Below, piece after piece: positions 41,030 to 50,564 of a DNA stretch of 64,000 nucleotides (position 1 is the stretch's first letter; the number at the start of each line of letters is the position of its first letter). Under the pieces are notes generated by a model. The model was not told the DNA's origin, did no database searches, and was given only the letters and a program-made list of their open reading frames with translations. This DNA comes from DAHUXN01 sp963811805 (GTDB lineage: Bacteria; Acidobacteriota; Terriglobia; Acidiferrales; UBA7541): positions 2,728,001-2,792,000 of the forward strand of contig CAWESU010000001.1 in the NCBI GenBank assembly GCA_963811805.1. The letters run 5' to 3'. The position numbers and the translations under genes were made by a program.

Positions 41030-42505
41030 CTAGTTAAACTGGCGGCGCGGCATCCTGCTCTGGGCTTCGCGCGGCTCAGGAACTTTGCGTGGCTCGGCGA
41101 AAAATCCGCGCTCTTCGCTGCGGTTGATGCGTTTGTGGGCCCAGAGGCCTTCGAGAACAAATTCTGCGGCGGCAACATGGATGCCAGGGTCATCCTTGGC
41201 GTTCACTCCGAGCGCTGCGGCGTGATCGAAGAGACCCTCGACTTTTCGGAGCTCGGCGAGATGCTCCTCCGTCTTGCCAGCGGCTGCGAATTTCAGTTCG
41301 CCCCCCGCTTCGAACCACTGCACAACGGACTGGAGATTCGCGTCACTGAAATATTTTGTGAACGTCTTCCCCATGGCGGAGCGGATCAACTCGCGAGCGA
41401 TATTTTCCGCGCCGCGCAGTTCGCCTTCGTATTCGAGCTCGAACTTCCCGGTCATGGAGGGAATAGCGCTGTAAATATCGGCCACGCGCGCCACGGCCAT
41501 TTTTTCGCTATTGCGGACGGCGCGCTGCTCGGCGCTGCTGACGACATTTTCGAGGCACGAAATCGGCAGGCGCTGACTGACGCCGGAACGGCGATCGACG
41601 CGCTTGTCCTCGCGCGCCTGAAAGACAATTTCTTCCACAACTTCGCGGATGTAAGGCGGGATTTCGATGGCGTGGCCGTCGCGGCGAGTCCAGGATTCCT
41701 GGGAGGTGATGGCGATGCCTTCCTCGAGCGTAGCGGGATAGTGGGTGCGAATCTCCGAGCCGATGCGATCTTTTAGTGGGGTGATGATTTTTCCGCGCGC
41801 CGTGTAGTCCTCGGGATTCGCGGTGAAGACCAACAGAACGTCCAGCGGCAGGCGCACCGGATAGCCTTTCACCTGAACATCGCCCTCCTGCATGATGTTG
41901 AAGAGGCCAACTTGAATTTTCCCGGCGAGGTCGGGCAGTTCGTTGATGGCAAATAATCCGCGATTAGCGCGAGGCAACAGGCCGTAATGGATGGTGAGCT
42001 CGTCGGAGAGATCACGACCGCCTTTGGCGGCACGTATGGGATCTACATCACCGATGATGTCGGCGATGGTCACGTCGGGAGTGGCGAGCTTTTCGACGTA
42101 GCGGCGCTCGCGCGAGATCCAAGCGATTGGCAAAGCGTCGCCCTCGGATTTGGCGCGGTCGCGGCAGGCACGGCAGATGGGGCGATAAGGGTTGTCGTTG
42201 ATTTCGCAGCCGGCCACGACGGGAATCTCCGCGTCCAAGAAGTTTACGAGATCGCGCAGGATGCGCGTTTTGGCCTGCCCGCGAAGGCCGAGCAGGATGA
42301 AATGATGTCGGGACAAAACGGCGTTGGCAATTTGGGGAATCACCGTGTCGTCATAGCCGCGAATTCCGGGGAAGAGTTCCTCGCCCGCGCGCAACTTGCG
42401 CAGGAGGTTTTCGCGAAGCTCATCCTTGACGGTGCGAGCCGCGAATTTCTTTTCGCTCCATTCGCTTTTTCGCAATTCGCCGAGCGAACTTGGTTTTACG
42501 CTCAT
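41030..42505 (-). CDS. MoxR-type AAA+ ATPase
   Basis: 491 residues from ATG 42505 (MSVKPSSLG). Walker A GLRGQAKTR, Walker B around RGLFAINELPDLA (NE in place of DE), and PEDYTARGKIITPLKDRIG (sensor region). The N-terminus has a CRAC segment (RPICRACRDRAK), and the C-terminus ends in a basic tail. These AAA+ proteins partner with VWA proteins; here they are two genes away in the same operon, with an ICMT gene between. Confidence 0.88.
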   Translation of the reverse strand: MSVKPSSLGELRKSEWSEKKFAARTVKDELRENLLRKLRAGEELFPGIRGYDDTVIPQIANAVLSRHHFILLGLRGQAKTRILRDLVNFLDAEIPVVAGCEINDNPYRPICRACRDRAKSEGDALPIAWISRERRYVEKLATPDVTIADIIGDVDPIRAAKGGRDLSDELTIHYGLLPRANRGLFAINELPDLAGKIQVGLFNIMQEGDVQVKGYPVRLPLDVLLVFTANPEDYTARGKIITPLKDRIGSEIRTHYPATLEEGIAITSQESWTRRDGHAIEIPPYIREVVEEIVFQAREDKRVDRRSGVSQRLPISCLENVVSSAEQRAVRNSEKMAVARVADIYSAIPSMTGKFELEYEGELRGAENIARELIRSAMGKTFTKYFSDANLQSVVQWFEAGGELKFAAAGKTEEHLAELRKVEGLFDHAAALGVNAKDDPGIHVAAAEFVLEGLWAHKRINRSEERGFFAEPRKVPEPREAQSRMPRRQFN

Positions 42506-42670
42506 TTTGTGGAAACCCTTTTCTGGAGTGCGCCGCTCCGCTTCATACGGCACGAGGAAATCTCCGTCAGATCGTTCTCTTGGCCCATTATAGTCCGCCG
42601 CGCCTGTCCGCGCTAATGCCGCTGAAGCTCGCCGAAGTACGATACATGCGAAATCGATCGTCGAACCGCG

Positions 42671-43288
42671 CTAATTGAGCGAATGGCCATTGCCGCGAGC
42701 GCGCTGGCGGCGTTCGTTCAGATAAACCAACTGCGGCAGCCATTCCTTCAATTGTTCGAGCAATTGCTCCTGCCGTTCGGCTTCGCTGCGATTCTCGAGG
42801 AGCAATTGCTTATGCTCAAGCGGCAGCGGAAGCGAGCTGGCCATGGCATACGCGGGTGAGAGCCGGTCCTTTTTCCGTGGGGTCTCCGGTCCACGATTGA
42901 ACAGCAGCCAGTGGCATTGCTCGTAGGCCTCGGTTAATTCCTTGGATGCAGATGGATAGGCTTCAGACGCCTCATCGAAGCACTCGATTGCAGCCTCAAG
43001 ATAGGGTTTGTCGTCGAAAATTTCCTTCACCTGAAAAGGCGTCTCGCCGCGGGTGAGAATGTCCATCTTGCCGTCCGGATACTGCTTCACAAGCGAGACA
43101 ATCGCCGCGGTGCATCCGACGGTGGCCATGCCTCGCTTCTGCGCCAGAATGACGCCGAATTGCAACCTCATGTTCAGGCAGCGGCGGATCATCAGCTTGA
43201 ACCGCGACTCGAAGATGTGCAATGGCAAGGAGCAGCCGGGAAATAGGACGATGTCTAGCGGGAAGAGCGGGATGCGCTTGGGATTCAT
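42671..43288 (-). CDS. LON N-terminal-domain protein
   Basis: 205 residues. IPLFPLDIVLFPGCSLPLHIFESRFKLM at the N-terminus is the LON substrate-recognition fold, without the AAA+ or protease domain of Lon. Such stand-alone LON-N proteins are often annotated as peptidase S16; their function is unknown. 165 bp upstream of the MoxR gene on the same strand, possibly a separate transcript. Confidence 0.9.
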   Translation of the reverse strand: MNPKRIPLFPLDIVLFPGCSLPLHIFESRFKLMIRRCLNMRLQFGVILAQKRGMATVGCTAAIVSLVKQYPDGKMDILTRGETPFQVKEIFDDKPYLEAAIECFDEASEAYPSASKELTEAYEQCHWLLFNRGPETPRKKDRLSPAYAMASSLPLPLEHKQLLLENRSEAERQEQLLEQLKEWLPQLVYLNERRQRARGNGHSLN

Positions 43289-43390
43289 CGCGGCCGAGCC
43301 ATCCTAGGATAACAGAATCCGCCGTATGTGCCGTGGAGGAGAAATGAATGAGCGGGAAAGCGTCAGAAGAAGGCGCGGCGAGAGTGATTT

Positions 43391-43720
43391 TCAGAGCAGT
43401 CCGTCGAGTGCGGCTTGCATTTCTTGATGCGCATGAGCATCGCTGGCTTGTTCCGCGCGGGCCACGCCTTCGGTAAGGATCTTTTTCGCTTCCTCGATGC
43501 GATTTTCAGCGGCGAGCATGCGGCCGTATTGATAGTAGGCGGCCACGTAGTCGGAATGGTCGGCGATTAGCTTTTGGAAGTGAGTTTCCGCCGCGGCGAT
43601 GTCTCGTTCTTTCATGCATTCCATTGCGAGACCGTAGCGGCCGAAGGAATCGCGGGGATTCTTCTCGACGAACTGCTCGAGCATTTGCCTGCGCTTTGCG
43701 CCTGCTTGGGACGCGCCCAT
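43391..43720 (-). CDS. Small tetratricopeptide-repeat protein
   Basis: 109 residues from ATG 43720 (MGASQAGAKRR). It contains about three TPR-like helix pairs: RYGLAMECMKERDIAAAETH, AAYYQYGRMLAAENRIEEAKK and a C-terminal pair. No signal peptide. A longer frame upstream runs across the divergent gene and is not used. Confidence 0.82.
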   Translation of the reverse strand: MGASQAGAKRRQMLEQFVEKNPRDSFGRYGLAMECMKERDIAAAETHFQKLIADHSDYVAAYYQYGRMLAAENRIEEAKKILTEGVARAEQASDAHAHQEMQAALDGLL

Positions 43721-43778
43721 ATGTGGCGTATTATAAGAGCCTAACTTTACAAACGCCAATTCCAATCGAGGGATTGCA

Positions 43779-44336
43779 TTGAAGAAGAAGCCGGATTTGA
43801 AGGTGGTTGCGAATTCCAAGGGTGCCGCGTTGGCAAGAGACGAGGAAGCGGCGCCTGCGGGAAAGCCCGTCAGCGGCTCGCGCTCGCAGATGGTGGAGGT
43901 GGTGCTGCCCAACGACGCGAATCCGCTGGGTTACATGCTCGGCGGGCGCGTGATGCACCTGATCGACATCGCCGGAGCGATTGCCGGCCACCGGCACGCG
44001 GGCAGCTACCTGGTGACAGCGTCGGTGGATTATCTGGATTTCCGCAATCCAATCCGCATCGGCGACCTGATTGTGCTGAAGTCGAGCGTCAATCGCGTTT
44101 TCGACACTTCAATGGAAGTGGGCGTTAAGGTATTTTCCGAAAATATTCTGACGCGCGAACGGCTGCACACGTCGAGCGCGTATCTGACACTCGTTGCTGT
44201 CGACGCCAATATGCAGCGGCATTCGATTCCGACGCTGATTTTGGAAAATGATGAGGACCGGCGGCGCTGGAATGAAGCGGGCGAGCGGCGGAAGATACGG
44301 CTCGCCCACCGATACAGAAAGCCCGCCACAGAGTAA
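43779..44336 (+). CDS. Hot-dog fold acyl-CoA thioesterase
   Basis: 185 residues from TTG 43779 with GAGGGA (43768-43773) 5 bp upstream. Single hot-dog domain, with LPNDANPLGYMLGGRVMHLID carrying the acidic/Asn catalytic site and helix of the YciA/BACH type, then VTASVDYLDF and SSVNRVFDTSMEVGV. It hydrolyses acyl-CoA; chain length unknown. The N-terminal 35 residues (KKKPDLKVV...) are extra. Confidence 0.88.
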   Translation: MKKKPDLKVVANSKGAALARDEEAAPAGKPVSGSRSQMVEVVLPNDANPLGYMLGGRVMHLIDIAGAIAGHRHAGSYLVTASVDYLDFRNPIRIGDLIVLKSSVNRVFDTSMEVGVKVFSENILTRERLHTSSAYLTLVAVDANMQRHSIPTLILENDEDRRRWNEAGERRKIRLAHRYRKPATE

Positions 44337-44366
44337 GTCGCCCGGGGATTGGTTCGTGCTGCTTCC

Positions 44367-45722
44367 CTAGCGCGACAGATAGTCCTGCACGTTTTGCGCT
44401 GTGCGAAATCCCTGTAAGACACAGCTTCCGATGGATGGCCCGTCCAGATAATTTCCGGTGATGAAAAGGCCGCGAAGAGAGGAAAGATCGTCGCGAATTG
44501 CGGCGACTTTTTGCGCGTGACCGAGATTGTATTGCGGCAAAGCGTGGGTGTGCCGCCAAACATGCTGGACGACGGGCGGCGCACTGATTTGCAGAACTCC
44601 GCCGATGTCCTGGTGCACTTGATTGGCGATTTGGACGTCGTCCATGGCCAAGATTTGCGGGTCGGTCGCGCCGCCGAGGAAGCAGGTCATGACGACGGAG
44701 TCTTCAGGGCAGCGCCCCGGAAACAGAGAGGAGTTCCAGATGACGCCGAGGGTGTGCAGCTTTTCGGTGCGCGGCACAAGAAAACCGAATCCGTTGAGTG
44801 CGTGGCGCACGTGCACGCGGCGGTAGCCTTGGGCAACCACGGCAACGGGGGCATAGGGGATTCCGGCAAGAGTTTTTGCGAGCCGATCGGCGAATGGCGC
44901 GACGAGTTTGGCGGCGGCGTAAGCTGGAGTTGCGAGCACCACAGCGCCTGCCGACACCATTTCCGCATTTGAGGAGCCGGAACAGCGAAGCATCCAGCCT
45001 TCCGGCCGGTGCTGGATTGAACTAGCGGCCACTCCGCTGGTGATGGCGCCGCCAAGTTTTTGTGCAACGGCCTTCAGAAGAGTCGACATACCGCAGCGGA
45101 AGGAGGCAAGCGTGGGACGGACGCGCTCGCCTTGGCCGCGTGATTTCATCGCGCCGCGTATCACACTCCCGTACTCCTCTTCCCACAGTGCCAGCGAGGG
45201 AAAAGAGCTGCGCAAACTCAGCTTTTCCGGCTCGCCGGCGAAAACTCCCGACACGAATGGCCCGGCGAGGTGCTCGAGAATCTCCGTGCCAAATTTTCTG
45301 CGCACGAAATCGGCGAAGGATTCGTCTCCTGCGGCAGGCTGCGAGCGCCGGAACGGCTCGCTAAGGATGCGCACTTTTGAGCTGACGCCCAGAAGCGATG
45401 TGGTTAGCAGGGAGGGCGGCGACATCGGCGCGGGGTGCAGCTTCCCTCCGCGCAGAATGTAGCGTGGGGTGCGAGGATCAGCTTCGAGCAATTCGGACTC
45501 GCATCCTGCGGAATGGATCAGCTCGCGGAGCTCCGAAGTGAGCTGGAAGCTTTGAGGTCCGCTCTCGAACAGGAAGCCTTCGCGCTGCACCGTAGAGATT
45601 AAGCCGCCCGGATTGCTGGCTGCGTCGAGGACGCGGACACTGACGCCGAGCTCGCTGAGGCGCAGCGCGCAGGCGAGGCCGGAGATTCCCGCTCCGACGA
45701 CGATGACCTGGCGAGGATTCAT
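44367..45722 (-). CDS. hemG: Protoporphyrinogen oxidase (HemG/HemY type)
   Basis: 451 residues. FAD-dependent oxidase that turns protoporphyrinogen (or, in some phyla, coproporphyrinogen) into the porphyrin. GAGISGLACALRL dinucleotide site, then FLFESGPQSFQ near the start and a C-terminal GLFITGNYLDGPSIGSCVLQG. The presence of hemN next to it supports the protoporphyrin route. Last gene of the hemE-hemN-hemG operon. Confidence 0.93.
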   Translation of the reverse strand: MNPRQVIVVGAGISGLACALRLSELGVSVRVLDAASNPGGLISTVQREGFLFESGPQSFQLTSELRELIHSAGCESELLEADPRTPRYILRGGKLHPAPMSPPSLLTTSLLGVSSKVRILSEPFRRSQPAAGDESFADFVRRKFGTEILEHLAGPFVSGVFAGEPEKLSLRSSFPSLALWEEEYGSVIRGAMKSRGQGERVRPTLASFRCGMSTLLKAVAQKLGGAITSGVAASSIQHRPEGWMLRCSGSSNAEMVSAGAVVLATPAYAAAKLVAPFADRLAKTLAGIPYAPVAVVAQGYRRVHVRHALNGFGFLVPRTEKLHTLGVIWNSSLFPGRCPEDSVVMTCFLGGATDPQILAMDDVQIANQVHQDIGGVLQISAPPVVQHVWRHTHALPQYNLGHAQKVAAIRDDLSSLRGLFITGNYLDGPSIGSCVLQGFRTAQNVQDYLSR

Positions 45723-45737
45723 GGGCGGTGGGCCACG

Positions 45738-47135
45738 TCAGAGCGTTTTCGAAAAAAGCGGACGCGCGTCCATTTTTTGTTCGCGTAAGTAGCGGTCAAA
45801 CGGCATAGCGAGATTGCGGATGAAAATCCGGCCCAGTGCCGTGACGCGGATTTCCGCAGGCGAGAGCAGAACCAAGCCGTCGTCGCGCATCGGCGCGAGT
45901 TCGGCGAGCTCGCTGGCGAAATAATCGTCAAAGTGAATGGGGAATTCTGATTCAATTTCCGATTTCAGAATCACAGCGTGGCACAAAAGTCGCGTGATGA
46001 CAGCGCGCCGGAGTAGATCGTCATCGTTGAGGCGATATCCGCGCATGGTTGCGGCGCCGCTGGCGTCGACGGCAGACTGATATTCCGAAAGCACGCGATG
46101 ATTTTGCGCGTAGGCTGCGCCCACGCTGCTGATGGCGCTGACGCCCATGCCGTAGAGATCCGCGCCAGCCTTCGTGGTGTAGCCCTGGAAATTTCGATGG
46201 AGGGTACGCTCGCGCTGGGCGACCGCGAGTTCGTCGGAGGGCCGCGCGAAATGGTCCATGCCGATGTAAACATAGCCGGCGTCGGTGAATTTATGGATGC
46301 CGGCTTTGAAAATGTGGAATTTCTCCATGCCCTCGGGCAAGTGGCCCTGGAATGCTCCCTGCTGCTTGCGCAGCCATGGGACGTGAGCATAACTGAACAT
46401 GGCGATGCGGTCGGGAGCGAGTTGGAGGATCTTGTCGGCTGTCTCGGAAAAGGAAGCGGCGGTCTGATGCGGCAGACCGTAAATCAAGTCGACGTTGATG
46501 CTATCGAAGCCCAGAGCGCGCGCGGATTGGATCAAATCGCGGGTGAGTTCAAAAGGTTGAACACGGTGGATGGTCTGCTGCACGAGGGGCGTGAAATCCT
46601 GAATGCCCATGCTGAGACGGTTGAAGCCGAGTTTGCGCAGGACTTCAAGGTGTTCAGTAGAAGTGACGCGCGGATCGACTTCGATGCCGATTTCCGCATC
46701 GCGTGCGAATGAGAATCGCTCGTGCGTATACGCGAACAAATCTTCGAGTTGGGGAGGGTTCAAATAAGTGGGCGTGCCGCCGCCCCAATGAAACTGAACA
46801 ACTTCACGGCGGTGGGAAACTGCACGGCTGACATGGTCGATCTCCGATTTCAGTGACTGCAAATAGGGAATCGCGATGGTTTTGTCTTTCTGAATGACCA
46901 CGTTGCAGGCGCAGAACAGACACAAGCTCTCGCAAAAGGGCAAGTGCATGTAGAGCGAGACGGGGGTGTCCGCGGCCTCCGCGGTTGTGTAGAAGCGTTC
47001 AAGATCTGGCTGACGAAAATTCTCGTTCCAGACGGGCGCAGTTGGATAGCTGGTGTATCGCGGGCCAGGGCGATTGTATCTTGTGAGAAAAACTTCGCTG
47101 ACTTCGAGGTCGGGAATTTGATTGGCAGTTTGCAT
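45738..47135 (-). CDS. hemN: Oxygen-independent coproporphyrinogen III oxidase
   Basis: 465 residues from ATG 47135 (MQTANQIPD). Radical SAM enzyme that decarboxylates two propionates. The cluster motif is CESLCLFCAC (CxxxCxxCxC) with FHWGGGTPTYL following; ending VTALGRIFIRNLAMPFD is the typical HemN C-terminus. Full-length HemN rather than a HemW-like paralog. 25 bp after hemE, 15 bp before hemG. Confidence 0.95.
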   Translation of the reverse strand: MQTANQIPDLEVSEVFLTRYNRPGPRYTSYPTAPVWNENFRQPDLERFYTTAEAADTPVSLYMHLPFCESLCLFCACNVVIQKDKTIAIPYLQSLKSEIDHVSRAVSHRREVVQFHWGGGTPTYLNPPQLEDLFAYTHERFSFARDAEIGIEVDPRVTSTEHLEVLRKLGFNRLSMGIQDFTPLVQQTIHRVQPFELTRDLIQSARALGFDSINVDLIYGLPHQTAASFSETADKILQLAPDRIAMFSYAHVPWLRKQQGAFQGHLPEGMEKFHIFKAGIHKFTDAGYVYIGMDHFARPSDELAVAQRERTLHRNFQGYTTKAGADLYGMGVSAISSVGAAYAQNHRVLSEYQSAVDASGAATMRGYRLNDDDLLRRAVITRLLCHAVILKSEIESEFPIHFDDYFASELAELAPMRDDGLVLLSPAEIRVTALGRIFIRNLAMPFDRYLREQKMDARPLFSKTL

Positions 47136-47160
47136 TCTCAAGTCGTTCCTGAATACTTCG

Positions 47161-48240
47161 CTATTCGGCACGATTGGCCGCGAGCTTTGGCTTAGCTTCG
47201 GAAAACTCGCGCGCCGCACGAACGAACGCCTGCGCGTTTTCGACGGGCGTCGTGGGCAGAATTCCGTGGCCGAGGTTCAGAATATGCCCTATACCCTGTG
47301 TCTTCGAAATTGCTTCTCGCACGGCGAATGCAATCTTCTCGTCCGTGCTTAGGAGCACGGCCGGATCGATATTTCCCTGCAGAGCGGTGCTCGCGCCGAT
47401 TTCCGACCGCGCTTCGGCAAGGTCGGTTCGCCAATCGACGCTCAGCACATTTGCGCCGGTCCGCGCCAGAGCGGGCAGCAGATGCGCGCCGTTCTTGGCG
47501 TACAGAATTACTGGGGCCGTCCCCGCATGAATGGCACTGATCAGCTTTTGTGTAGCGCGTAGCTCGAAAACCTCGTAGTCGTTCGCGGAAAGCTCTCCGG
47601 CCCAGGTGTCGAAGATTTGCACGGCCGCGGCGCCTGCCTCGAGCTGCATTTTCAGGTAGCGAGAAGTGACGCGAGTGATCTTTTCGAGAAGCGCGTGCAG
47701 CAGCGCCGGCTCTGTGTACATCATGCGCTTGATTGTGGGCAGTTCGCCGCGCGTCTTGCCCTCGACCAGGTAGCACGCGAGCGTCCAGGGCGCAGCCGCG
47801 AATCCCAGCACCGGGACTTCCGGACCCACGGCATTCGCGATTGCGCGAATTGCGTCGCCGACAAATTTCGTTTCGCGTGACGGGTCGAAATCCTTGAGCG
47901 CTTCGATGGCGGCGCTATCTGCAACGGGCTTTCCGAGTCTGGGGCCGTCGTCGTTGATTTCGAGCGGAATGCCCATGGCCTCGGCAACGACGAGGATGTC
48001 CGAAAAAACGATCACGGCGTCGACGTCTAGAACCTCGAAGGGCTCGAGTGAGACTTGCGCGGCCAGTTCGGGCGTTTTGGCGACTTCCAAAAAGGAAAAC
48101 CGCTCGCGCATTCTTCGGTAGCCCGGAAGGTAACGGCCGGCCTGGCGCATGATCCACACCGGAACGCGTTCGGGTTGCTCACCGCGCGCGGCGCACAGAA
48201 AGACGTCTTTTTTCGTCGAAGATGCGCTTGTCACATGCAT
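47161..48240 (-). CDS. hemE: Uroporphyrinogen decarboxylase
   Basis: 359 residues from ATG 48240; a GTG three codons up is also open. Converts uroporphyrinogen III to coproporphyrinogen III. MRQAGRYLPGYRRMRE (catalytic-site Arg) is followed by VIVFSDILVVAEAMG with the key Asp, then NLGHGILPTTPVENAQ at the C-terminus. First gene of the minus-strand haem operon, divergent from hemX. Confidence 0.96.
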   Translation of the reverse strand: MHVTSASSTKKDVFLCAARGEQPERVPVWIMRQAGRYLPGYRRMRERFSFLEVAKTPELAAQVSLEPFEVLDVDAVIVFSDILVVAEAMGIPLEINDDGPRLGKPVADSAAIEALKDFDPSRETKFVGDAIRAIANAVGPEVPVLGFAAAPWTLACYLVEGKTRGELPTIKRMMYTEPALLHALLEKITRVTSRYLKMQLEAGAAAVQIFDTWAGELSANDYEVFELRATQKLISAIHAGTAPVILYAKNGAHLLPALARTGANVLSVDWRTDLAEARSEIGASTALQGNIDPAVLLSTDEKIAFAVREAISKTQGIGHILNLGHGILPTTPVENAQAFVRAAREFSEAKPKLAANRAE

Positions 48241-48302
48241 GATGAGCACTTAGCAAACCATCTTAACAGATGCAGCCTTGGGCGCGCACCGGCTCTCCGA
48301 AG

Positions 48303-48331
48303 TTGTCGCCCCGCGCAATCGGCGCTAAGAT
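48303..48331 (+). promoter_or_regulatory. Promoter of the hemXACDBL operon
   Basis: TTGTCG (48303-48308), 17 bp, TAAGAT (48326-48331), about 70 bp before hemX. On the other strand a TAAGAT-like -10 lies 19 bp before hemE. Confidence 0.55.
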
Positions 48332-48402
48332 TGCACAATGCCTGCAGGTTGTTCGGTTGCTCGTTTGCGGCCGCATCGCCGCGCCTGGAAGACTGTTTCG
48401 CG

Positions 48403-49224
48403 ATGAGACATTCCATGGGGATGGACATTCTCGCGCTTGCTCTCTACGCCGCAAGCTTTGCCGGCTACGCCCTTCACTTGTATCGCGACCGGCCGTGGAG
48501 CGGGCGCTTGGCGACCCTCTTGCTCATCCTGGCGATTGTTGTGCATTACTACGCGCTCCTCGAGCGCTCGCGGGCGATTCACGCGATTCCCTACGATGAT
48601 TTATACGGCTCGATGTCGCTTTTCGCATGGCTGCTTGCAGTGACGTACCTTGGTCTGGAGACGTATCACCGGCAGCGGGCCGTGGGTTCGCTCGTAGTTC
48701 CGTTTGTTATGTTTTGGCTGCTGGTGGCCGTGGTTGTTGCGCCCTCGAATGTGCATCATGAGCCAGCAGCAAACGGAGCGCTATTTGCGCTGCACATAAC
48801 GATTGGCATTCTCGCATACGCCGCCTTTGCCATTTCGTTTTTGCTCAGCGTGATTTACCTGATCCAGAATCGTGGGTTGCGCCATGGGCACCCGGGGCTC
48901 GCGTTCTGGCGTTTCCCGGCGCTGGAGGTCCTCGAACGCATGAGCCGGTCGAGCGTTTGGGTTGGACTGGTTTCGCTGGCCATCGGGACGACTCTCGGAT
49001 TTGTGTGGGAGCATCGCCTCACCGGGCACTTTGCCATTGGCGATCCCAAAGTGCTGGTGACGCTTGTTGTTCTCGCCGTCTATGTGATTTATCTGGCCAT
49101 CGTGCACGCTCCGGCATGGCGGGGAGCGCGCGCGGCGATGGTTTGCGCGTGCAATTTTGTGATCGTGCTGTTCAGCTACACGGTTGTGAACGTCTATTTC
49201 ACGGGATTTCACCGGTTCTTCTGA
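48403..49224 (+). CDS. hemX: HemX/CcsA-like cytochrome c assembly membrane protein
   Basis: 273 residues from ATG 48403 (in-frame ATGs also at 48415 and 48421). Eight membrane helices of the cytochrome c assembly family (PF01578). It lacks the WGxxWxWD haem-handling motif of CcsA/CcmC, so it is HemX-like: in B. subtilis HemX sets the level of HemA. Gene order hemX-hemA here differs from B. subtilis hemA-hemX. Its stop overlaps the hemA start. Confidence 0.82.
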   Translation: MRHSMGMDILALALYAASFAGYALHLYRDRPWSGRLATLLLILAIVVHYYALLERSRAIHAIPYDDLYGSMSLFAWLLAVTYLGLETYHRQRAVGSLVVPFVMFWLLVAVVVAPSNVHHEPAANGALFALHITIGILAYAAFAISFLLSVIYLIQNRGLRHGHPGLAFWRFPALEVLERMSRSSVWVGLVSLAIGTTLGFVWEHRLTGHFAIGDPKVLVTLVVLAVYVIYLAIVHAPAWRGARAAMVCACNFVIVLFSYTVVNVYFTGFHRFF

Positions 49225-50564
49225 TGGCGATCGATTCCATCGGCGAGCACAGCGAAACCACGCTTCGCGGGCGTGCGGAGGTTGCGCTGATTGGCTGCAA
49301 CCACCTGACAGCGCCGGTGGAGCTTCGCGAGCGCGTGGCCTTCACGCCCGAGCAAGCGCTGCAAGCGGCCAAGGAGCTGTGCCAGTCAGGAACGATCGAG
49401 GAAGCCCTCGTCGTCTCCACCTGCAATCGGAGCGAGCTCTACGGAGTCGCGGAAGAGTCGGCCAGGTCTCTGCCGGATGCGCTGGTTTCTTATTTCAGCG
49501 AATTTCACAAGCTTTCGCCGCGCGAGTTGAATGGCCGCATTTACCAGCACGCTGGGCGGCAGGCTGTGCGGCATCTATTCCGCGTGTCGAGTGGACTCGA
49601 TTCGATGATGCTCGGCGAGGCGGAAATCCTCGGGCAAGTTCGCGATGCCTATAACCGCGCCCTTGGAAATGGCTCGACCGGCCCGGTGCTGAACCGGCTG
49701 TTTCAGGGCGCGCTGGAAGTAGGCAAACGAGTGCGCACGGAAACCGAAATTGGCGCGCGGCCGATGTCGGTTGCGGTTGCGGGAGTGAAGCTGGCGGAGC
49801 GGATCTTCGGTGACTTGAAAGGGCGTTGCGCGCTGATTGTCGGCGCGGGCGGAGTCGCCGAGCAAGTGGTGGAACATCTTCGCATGCGCGGGATCGGCGA
49901 CCTGCAATTGGCGAACCGCTCGTATGCCCGGGCGCAAGAGCTTGCCCTGCGGATGGGCGGAACAGCCTTGGAATGGAGCGGGCTCAAAATAGCACTGGAT
50001 CAGCCCGACATTGTTGTCACGTCTGTCTCCGGCTCGGATCATGTGTTGACGCGCACGATGTTTGAGCGCTCGATGGCTGCCCGGTCGGGGCGCGCGATCT
50101 GCGTGATCGATTTGGGCGTGCCGCGCAACGTGGAGCCGGAGGTCGAGGGCCTTTATAACGTCTATCTCTTCAACATTGACCACTTGGGGGAGATCGTCGA
50201 GCAGAACAAGAAAGCGCGCGAAGCAGAGGCGCCGCGGGCCGAAGCCATTGTCGATGAGCACGTGAGCAAATTTCTGGCGTGGCAGTCGAGCCTGGAAGGT
50301 GCCGGACTGCTCGAAGCGTTGCGCGGTCGCCTGGAAGCCGAGCGGCAATCGCTTCTCGCGGCTCATTTTGGTGATGCCAATCGAACTTCCGAGACGGATC
50401 GCGAGCGATTGGAAAAACTCACGCAGGAATTGATCGACCGAATTGTCCAGCTTCCGGCTTCGCGTTTGCGCCGGGAGCGCAAGTTGCGCCGGCCGGTGGA
50501 GGGACTTGCGGCGCTACGGGAACTTTTTGGTTTGGCGGACTCGGATGACAAGGAGAAGCCTTGA
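49224..50564 (+). CDS. hemA: Glutamyl-tRNA reductase
   Basis: 446 residues from ATG 49224. Reduces glutamyl-tRNA(Glu) to glutamate-1-semialdehyde with NADPH, committing carbon to tetrapyrroles. Catalytic Cys67 in VVSTCNRSELYG; SSGLDSMMLGEAEILGQV and the NADPH site GAGGVAEQV follow. Overlaps hemX at the start and the TTG of hemC at the end (TTGA), so all three are coupled. Confidence 0.96.
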   Translation: MAIDSIGEHSETTLRGRAEVALIGCNHLTAPVELRERVAFTPEQALQAAKELCQSGTIEEALVVSTCNRSELYGVAEESARSLPDALVSYFSEFHKLSPRELNGRIYQHAGRQAVRHLFRVSSGLDSMMLGEAEILGQVRDAYNRALGNGSTGPVLNRLFQGALEVGKRVRTETEIGARPMSVAVAGVKLAERIFGDLKGRCALIVGAGGVAEQVVEHLRMRGIGDLQLANRSYARAQELALRMGGTALEWSGLKIALDQPDIVVTSVSGSDHVLTRTMFERSMAARSGRAICVIDLGVPRNVEPEVEGLYNVYLFNIDHLGEIVEQNKKAREAEAPRAEAIVDEHVSKFLAWQSSLEGAGLLEALRGRLEAERQSLLAAHFGDANRTSETDRERLEKLTQELIDRIVQLPASRLRRERKLRRPVEGLAALRELFGLADSDDKEKP

